From contig OX637410.1 of assembly GCA_951799425.1 (NCBI GenBank), positions 4,402,001 to 4,466,000 of the forward strand: DNA of 64,000 nt, given 5' to 3'. Position numbers and translations under genes: made by a program. The stretch comes from Ilex aquifolium. Taxonomy: Eukaryota > Streptophyta > Magnoliopsida > Aquifoliales > Aquifoliaceae. This document shows positions 39,401-48,400 of this stretch, one piece after another (within the stretch, counting starts at the first letter, position 1; every line of letters begins with the position of its first letter). The notes under the pieces are model-generated. The model saw only the letters and a program-made list of their open reading frames with translations, did no database searches and had not been told where the DNA came from.

Positions 39401-42400
39401 CGTGCTTAGGTTTTACTCGCGAAAATCAAGAAATAATTTAAAGTTAGATCAATAAAATGTACGAAACTTGAACTGGGACGAGATTTAATTGATTCGGGAT
39501 CAAATTGGACCAAAAAAAAAAGGCACGTGTGGCGCGTTGTGGGCCAAGTAATCGGGAAGTATAAAAGGGGAAGAAAATCATATTTTCTTCCCCACTTTCA
39601 GCCAAACACTTCCAGAAATTGAGAGATAGTAGAAATATCCAAGTTCTCCAAGTCTTCTTCCTCCGATCTACAAAGATCTAACCTTCAAATCTCTTCGAAC
39701 CAAGAACAAAGGTAGTTCTACGCGACGAGAGCTACGCGTACATACCAAAGATCGTCGGTTTCGTCACAATCTCGAAGACGGGATTCTTGGGATCAAAGCT
39801 TTGAAGCTTGACTTGGGATCTTCGGGACTGCTTATAAGCGATATTACACTACAAGAGGTGGAGTTCCTTTCCTAACTAGATTTATATCCAATCTAAGGTT
39901 GAAATATGAAATAGGTAGGGTGTTAGAGATGAAATCTCATGTATAACAAATGCCTAGGGTGTTAGAAAATGAAAATGGGTATAAGAATATGTTTATACCA
40001 AGTCTTGCATGATTCGATGTTGATGAAATTGCTTGCCCTGAAATTTCATGACGAACTGTGTTGATTTGAGCATGCTATGTGTGTATATAATCTTTATGCC
40101 TTATAGATGTTTGATAAAATGCTATGGTTGATTAAATGTGTCAAGTGTATAGAATATGCTATAACATGCTTGGTGGTGTTGTGGATTGTGATTATATGCT
40201 TTATAATATAATTAACAATTGAAAATTTGAAAAATGTTGGTAGACATTGGATATGTTCATTATATGCTCATGATGTGATGAACATGATATGGTAATTGCA
40301 ATTGTACATTACATTTACATATACACGGGTAACATCGCATTCGTGGGCATTTGATATGAGTGTGGATGTGTGTGCATGTTTTGATCAAACACCATCCTTG
40401 GTAGGTTGATATGTGGGCTCGAAAAAATTGGGCCTAGATTCGACCGAGTCGCACGGGTTGTATTGAAAAAAAAAGTCGGGGTTAACAAGAAATGCTAGAT
40501 TCTCCGAAATTGACACGGATTCGAAGACGGAGACTTCAGCTCCTTCCCCGAATCTTCCACCAACACCTTCCGCAGCCACCTTGTTTCATGCTCACATAAC
40601 TTCGGTCAAGCTCAATGGGACTAATTATATTTTATGGTCCCAATCTATTCTAGTTTTTCTTAAAGGCAAAGATTTAAAAAGTATCTTGTAGGAGATAAAC
40701 CCCACAATAGTGATCCTAGATTTGATCAGTGGGAACAAGAGGATGCTATATTATTTCATTACTTGAGCCTTGTATCAACTCTACTTTGCTTTGTCTTGAT
40801 ATTGCCAAAGAAATTTGGGATCGTTTGGCACAGATGTATTCCAGTATTAATAATTTTACTTGTGCTTATGCGATATGCAAACAATATTTTTGTCTTGAGC
40901 AGGGTACTCTGAGTTTCGAAGACTATTATTCCAGAGTTATAGGCATTTGTGAGGAATTGAGGGCACACCACCCGTTCACCACTGAAGTTGCACGTATGCA
41001 ACAACAATAGGAGGATCTGGATGTTGTTCGCTTTCTTATTGGTTAGAAGCCTAAGTATGAGTCTATCCGTGCCCAAACCTTGTGAAGTTCCATCCGGCCC
41101 TCTTTTCTAACATATTTTCCTCTCTTTCTAACATATTTTTCTGTTTCCTGATCTTTCTCGTTTAGACACTAATCATGGTTCTTCAGCTGATCGTTCAGCC
41201 TTAGTAGTCTTCAATGGCAACTGTGGTAGTCCTCGGGGGTGGTCGAGGCGGATGTGAATCTCGAGGGCACCATAGTGGTGGTCATGGTGGACGTGGTAAC
41301 GCTCATCATTGTAGCCATTATGGTCATAATAACCACTATGGATTATTGTTTGTATTTACATGGCAAGTCATCTGAGGTTGCCGACTAGGTTTCCTATCTG
41401 GATGACCTACCTCCATTGCCTACACCATCCTCCGGTTCAACTACTTCGAACTCTGAGTTAGCTGCTATTACACGCGAGGAGCATTCTCAATTTGTGTCCA
41501 AACAACAGGCAGTACCATCTTCCTCCACTGCTACTTTTGCCTAGTCATGTACCGCTCCACTTGTTTACTGTCCTCCCCGTGTAGTCCCAGAATCATAGAC
41601 TCTGACGTATCTAATCAAATGACTAGTTCGTCTAGTGTGTTTTCTACTTACCATTTTGTTGTTCTCACTCAGTGTTATTCTTTCTAATGGTACTTTCTCT
41701 AAGGTTTCAAGTATTGAGAATACTTAATTGAATCCCAGTTTGGTCTTATCATCTGTTTTATTTGTCCCTCAATTTCCTTTCAATTTACTTTCTATTAACA
41801 AGATTACTTATTCACTTAACTGCTCAGTAACCTTTTATCCCTCTTATTGTGTATTTCAAGATTTCCAGACAAAAACAAATATTAGTACGGGACATGAAGA
41901 TGGTGGTCTCTATTACTTTGACCATAATCCATCTTCTCGCACACTTCAGATTTCATCATCTCCATTTTAGTGACATAATCGCCTTGGTCACCCATCTCTC
42001 TAGAATTTCAAGCGTCAAGTTCTTAGTTTTAATCATGTGTCATCCACGTCTTGTGAAACTTGTCGACTTGGTAAACATCACTTTGTGTCCTTTCAGTCTC
42101 AAGTCAATAATCGTGTGTCTAGTCCATTTGAATTAGTCCATTCAGCTGTATGGGTTCAGTAAAGAATATTTCATCGAATAAATTTTCTTATTTTGTAATA
42201 TTTGTAGATAATTAATCTCGTGTAACTTAGTTATATCTTATGAAAGCTCGTTCTAAATAGTTTTCTATATTTGAGACTTTCCGTAAAGAAATGAAAATTC
42301 AATATGATTGTCTTGTTCGCATTTTACGATATGATAATGCTTGCGAATATGACTCTCGACCCTTTTTCTACTTATCTTCATAAAACTGGTATTACCATCA

Positions 42401-45400
42401 AACTTCATGTCCACACCCCCAACAAAATGGTCTGGCCAAAGTAAGAATCGTCACTTATTAGAAGTGACTCATGCCCTTTTATTTCATATGAATGTTCCTC
42501 GATGTTTTTGGAGTGATGTTCTTCTTACTATTTTTTCATCTCATTAATCGTATGCCATCTTCTGTGTTAAATCGATACAGTCCCTATTCAGTTCTTTTCT
42601 CTAATTCTCCATTATTGTCCTTACCTCCTAAGGTATTTGAGTGTGTTTGTGTTAAAAAATTATCTAATCCAAAAACTTAAATTGTTGGAGAGGATATAAT
42701 TTAAGTATTTATACTTCAACACACCCCCTGACGTGCAAGCTAGATTTTGGGCCTAACACGTGAAAATTTTTTTAACAATTAGGATGGCAGTGAGATTCGA
42801 ACACATGACCTCCTACTCTGATACCATATTAAATAGCCATCTACTCCAAAAACTTAAGTTGTTGGAGAGAGTATAACTTAAATATTTCTACTTAAATAGT
42901 TTGCTATGTTCACAACTGGGGTCCTAGATTTGATAAACTCGCCTCTCGTGCTACAAAATGTGTCTTTTTTTGTTATTTTTGCACAAAAAGGGGTATCATT
43001 ACTATGGTCTCACATTTCGGAAATACTTCACCGATGTTTGTTCCATATTTCAAAGCCATTGCCCCTCCTCTTGATCTGACCTTGAAAAGTCTTTTTCAGC
43101 CCCACTTCCTCCATTGCCATATGTCATTCCACCTCTTATTGTCCCACCTCCGACTTTACCACCACCATTCTCTTCTGTTCCACTCCATGTGTATTCTTGT
43201 CGCCCAAGGCCATCTAGTGAGGTGCCCCTATAGTCTTCCTTGATGCCTTCTAATCCTAGTCCCCTTGTTACTTCCGACTCTTTACCGATTGCCCTTTGTA
43301 AAGGTACTCAATCTTGTGTTACTAACCATTCTATTACTAATTTTGTTTCTTATAATGTCTTGTCTCATTTTCATTGTTTTATATCTCAGCTCTCTATTAT
43401 CTCTATTCCTTAGATCTCACAGGGAGCGTTATCTTATCCGGGCTAGAGGAAAGCTATGGAGATGGAGATGGAGATGGAAATGGATTGCTTACATCATAAC
43501 GAAACTTGGGATCTTATTCCATTAACCTTTGGTAAAAAGACTATTGGTTGTCGAAGAGGGTATACAGTCAAATTAAATCTTGATGGCTCAATTAACCAAC
43601 TCAAAGTTGTTGGTTGTCGATGAGTGTACACAGTCAAATTAAATCCTAATGGCTCGGTTGAACACCTCAAAGCCAGACTTGTTGCCAAGAATTTCACTCA
43701 AACCTATGGCATTGATTATGAGGAGACCTTTTCTCCTATTGCAAAAAAAATTTTGTGTTCATGTTGATTTCTTTGACTGCTAATCTTGATTGGTCTTTGT
43801 TTTAGTTAGATGTGAAAAATACTTTCTTACACAACGACTTGGTTGAGGAAGTCTACATGGAGTAGCCACCTGGATTTACTACTCACCGAGAGTATCACAA
43901 GAGTGTTTGTTGCCTGAAGAAATCACTGTACGATCAAGGATCAAAATTTTGTTTCGATGTATTGTATCGATCACCTAGGAAACAGAAACGTTTCGACTCG
44001 TTTCGAAGTCATAATAAAAAAAATAAAGAATTTAAAAATTATTTTTCCAAAACATTGGGCAAAATATATCAAAGTATCTTGAAATACCTTGAAGCATTCC
44101 GAAACAATTGTTCAAATGCATTGAACTATTACAAAACATCTCGAAACATTATGGAATACCTCGAAATATTAAAAATTCGATTTCATCACTGATTCGTTTC
44201 GGTCTCCTTGAAAACGGAAATGTTTTGAACATTTCAACTGTTTCGAAACGAAATTTTGATCCTTGTGTGCGGTTTAAAATAGTCACCAAGGATATGGTTT
44301 GGCAAGTTTTTAGAAGCAATTTTAGAGTTTGGTCTTCTTAGATGTCAAACAAACCATTCTATTTTCCATATACATACTGATGCACCGTACATTCTACTCG
44401 TTGTTTATGTGGATGATATTGTAATTACCGGTGATTATGTTGAGGGTATTGCAAAGTTGAAACTCTTTTTGCAAGATCAATTTTATACTAAAGACCTAGG
44501 CAACTCAAGTACTTCTTAGTAATTGAAGTTGCCAAATCTAAGTAGGCCATTTGTTTGTCATAGAGAAAATATATGGTTAACATACTAGAAGAAGCAAGTT
44601 TGCTAAGTGGTAGACCAATCAATGTTCCTATGGATCCAAATTAAAAGTTGTAGATAGATGATGGTGCACTATTTGAAAATCCCGGTCAATATCGTAGGTT
44701 AGTTGGGAACCTGAATTATCTCACTATTATCCAACCAAATATTGCATATGCATTTAGCATTGTGAGCCAGTTTATGGGATTCCCTAAAGTATCACATTGG
44801 GATGCAATGCAATTATTTGCATTCTTCAATACCTTAAACGTGTTCTTGAACTTGAGTTGTTGTATCTAGACAATAGCCATCTTAGAGCAGAAGGTTTTAC
44901 AGACGCTAATTATGTTGGTTCTCCCTAAATATTGTGTTTTCTTAAAAGAGGTAACGTGGTTGTATGGAAAAGAAAGAAACATGCAGTGGTAGCATGGTCT
45001 AGTATTAAGGCTAAGTATAGAGCGATAGCACATATCACTAGTGAGTTGACGTGATTACTACATTTTCTTCAGGAAATTGATTTTCCAATCCAACTTCCGT
45101 TACAGTTGTTCTCTGTGATAATCAAGCAACTATTCACATTGTTGCTACTCATGTATTTCATGAGATGACCAAACATATCGAAATTGATTGTCACTTTAGA
45201 CAAGATACTAAATGGAGATATTGTGACATCATTTGTAAAATTTGAGGATCAACTTACAGATATGTTCACCGAGCACTAAATCATACTCGTTTTACAGTCA
45301 TTTGTTGCAAACATAGATTATATGACATATATACTCTAACTTGAGGGGGAGTATTGAGAGTATTGCTATTATGTCGTTACTATTTTATATTGTTATAGTA

Positions 45401-48400
45401 AGTATACATTTCTAAGGGTATACTAGCCTTTTATGTTTTCTTAGGATAACTATAAATATAAGTTGAGAGTGATAGGTGGGGTATGTTCTCTACTTCTCTG
45501 CCTTTTCTCATATCTTCTTCCAATTATCTATGACTTAAACTTAATACTATAAAGTGTTTAAGAACTCACAAAAGAAAATTTAAGCTTAAATAAAACTGTT
45601 TGAAAAAATTGCAAATACACTCTTTACAAGTAAGAACTTAAATATATTATGTGTTTGTTTTGACATGAGCTGGCTATTTCAAGTTGGAACTGAACTCTAA
45701 ACTTGGTTAGTACATATCTCAAAATCTTTTCTTTTCTTTTTTTCTCGGCATATGAACAATTTTCATTGTCTTAGTCCATATCTCACCATTCAAAAACAGT
45801 CTAAAGTTCCAAAACTCTCAATTCAACGAATATAAAGTATAACTAATATCATCTTCTTCCAATACAAAACTTATTTTGGTCCAACGTCTCTTCGCCCCAA
45901 GGGTGGTTCCATTTAGTCTCATTTTTAAAATGCCTTTTCGTGTGAAGTTTTTCCAGACAACCAGTTAAATAGTAAAATGAGAAGGGAATTAATAACACAA
46001 GATCCTAAGATCCAGTACAATACCAATTCATATTTTCAGACTCTGCGCTATTCTTCAAAATCCACTTGGCCACAGTTCCGCAATCAACTGGGCGGTGAGC
46101 TTCCTCGGTGCACTGGTACGTAAAAATTCACATCGTCAACAATAGCACATATATAACTGGGACGAAAACCCGGAAGAGAAAACATTGAAGAAACTTGAAG
46201 ACAAACTGATGAAACTCACATTCCAGCAAAAACTGTATGAGCAGCAGCAAGTAACATCATAGCTTCCACTACCAAAAATAAAATCCACAGCATAATCACA
46301 GCCTGGAGCAGGACACCATTTTGTCTGAAGGAAACCCAGTAAAAGATTTATTATACGACATAGAAAAGGATCCAACAAAAATTACTATAAAACAGCCATT
46401 TTGAATGGATGGTGAAAAACAATGATCATGATGATGACAATGAAGACCAAGATCTTGAAGTAGTGATGACCGTCCTATAAACCCAAAACAACATAGTAAA
46501 ATTAAGTGTAGTCCAACTCAACTCACGACCTATGTTCATAGGGGATCTGACAAGTTTAAATTGGTTGTAAGCTACCTAATGCAATCCTCCTTGGACCAGT
46601 TGTGTTAAGTATAAACATGCAGAGTTTGGTAACTCATAACAAAATTTAAGCATAAATCACTCATAATCGTATAGAATCTAAAACCTAATCCTTAAACCTA
46701 ATTCTCACATATTGGGATTGCAAGGGTCAAAGAAACCAGCTCTGGAAACACAAGAAAGAAGACAAGTTTGTCAACTGAGGCATGGTCTTTTAGGCTCAAC
46801 CAGACCCACCAGATCGTTTAGAAAATTAGAAGAGAAGCGTCTTCCAATCATATATTCCTCATCCAATCATATATTCCTTGCTGACTTCTACTCTTTATAA
46901 ACTTCATGTGCAATTTGCAAAAGCAACAAGGGTAATTCTCTAATAAAACCAAGTTGGAATGATTAAACAAACATGAGGGATTTCTGCGCACAGTATATTC
47001 AAGATTGTACTTTCTTTCAATGAAACAATGACACAAGCTGTAGTTGACGAAAAGAACGTATGTGGTCGTATACTCCCGCACAATAAACAAAAAATTCCAC
47101 CATTCAGTTTGTAGAACAGATTTCATACCTAAAAAAGAAATTACATGGACTCCTACAATTTCAAAAAAAAATTGGGACACATGTGAAATTTTAAAAATAT
47201 AACCAATAATTGCCCCCCATTGAAATTTTCTTAAAAGATTAAGGGTCAGCCTTGTATATCAAAAGACATGCGGGTTTCTTTCATAAATCTAAGATTAGGC
47301 ATAGTGTATCAGATTCATTCCATTTATTCGTCCGTCTCTCTTCGTTCCGTCGTTGTCTTTTCGATTCAATCCATATATTCACTCTACAATCTTCCCTCAC
47401 AAGTTCCTCTCCTTAATTGTCCCCTAGGAAGCACGGATATGGACATGGTCACACTGCTATCGCATCCGATACGATACAAATATGAGGATACGGCAAAGTT
47501 CAAACTTGATTAAAATTGAAATAGATCAAAATAAATATCCACCATTTTCATCAAACATCATTACATCCACAGAATATAAGTTACATAACAAAAATTATAT
47601 TAAAAAATAGAAATCACACATCTTTTAATAGTCAACAATCGTTTTTTTTTTTTTTAATTTTGGTCGTATCCTAGCCGTATGAGCCCTAGCTATGTCTTCG
47701 TCGTGTCTGACTGAATTCACTATTCAAGACACCTCTAGCCGTGTCCGACACTACCACAACACCAATCCGAAAAGTATTGTTGCTTCCTAAATTGGTCCAT
47801 TTCTCTCCCCGCTCCATCTCTTCTATTTTCCCTCTTTTTAACCAGTCTTCCATCTCTTTATTTTTTACGCTGATTGTCGCTTATCCACGTTAAGGAAAAT
47901 GGGAGCTTTTGATATTTTATCGAAGCTTGAGAGGTTACCATAGATTTCTTCGATTTAGATAGCTTTTTTAATTTATTTTTGCTTTTGGAACAGTAATAAG
48001 GGTTCTATTATGAATATCCATTTAATATTTTTTTCCTAACTATAAAACAATAGAGCTTTCATTATCTGATACGATTCAAACCGGTCAATCCTCTCGTGTG
48101 TGCTATTTTTATATGTCAAATTGAAGTTGGTGGTGAAATTTATTATGTGCAATTGGATTGTTGTATTCTGGAATTTGCATGATATGGATTATATATTGGA
48201 TTAAATTATTTCAATTGATTGAACTTGAATAATTTGTTCGTAATTAATTAAATTGTTCTTGTATTGAAGTTCGGTTCAATAACTTTGTGATAGAATTAAT
48301 TTTTCAAATTGCTTCTGTAAATTGTTCAACTTATTTAAATTTTTTTTTTTTGGCTCTTTTTGCACATCGCTTGTGCATATGCGTTGTGTCTTCAATTGAT

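Larger units (their letters stand above)
40515..45545 (+). mobile_element. Old Ty1/copia fossil with nested insertions
   Basis: Gag-like [17 protein letters not shown] near 40605-40655, then gag (to about 41150), a Gly/His-rich zinc-knuckle region (about 41220-41340), protease/integrase pieces (41550-42650), reverse transcriptase (43450-44750) and RNase H (44880-45330). A purine tract (TTGAGGGGGAG) at 45341-45351 precedes a probable 3' LTR to about 45545. No 5' LTR is seen; the left edge abuts the gypsy LTR fragment. Heavily broken throughout, and older than the element at 19587. Carries a SMART/TRIM element and a hAT MITE. Confidence 0.88.
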
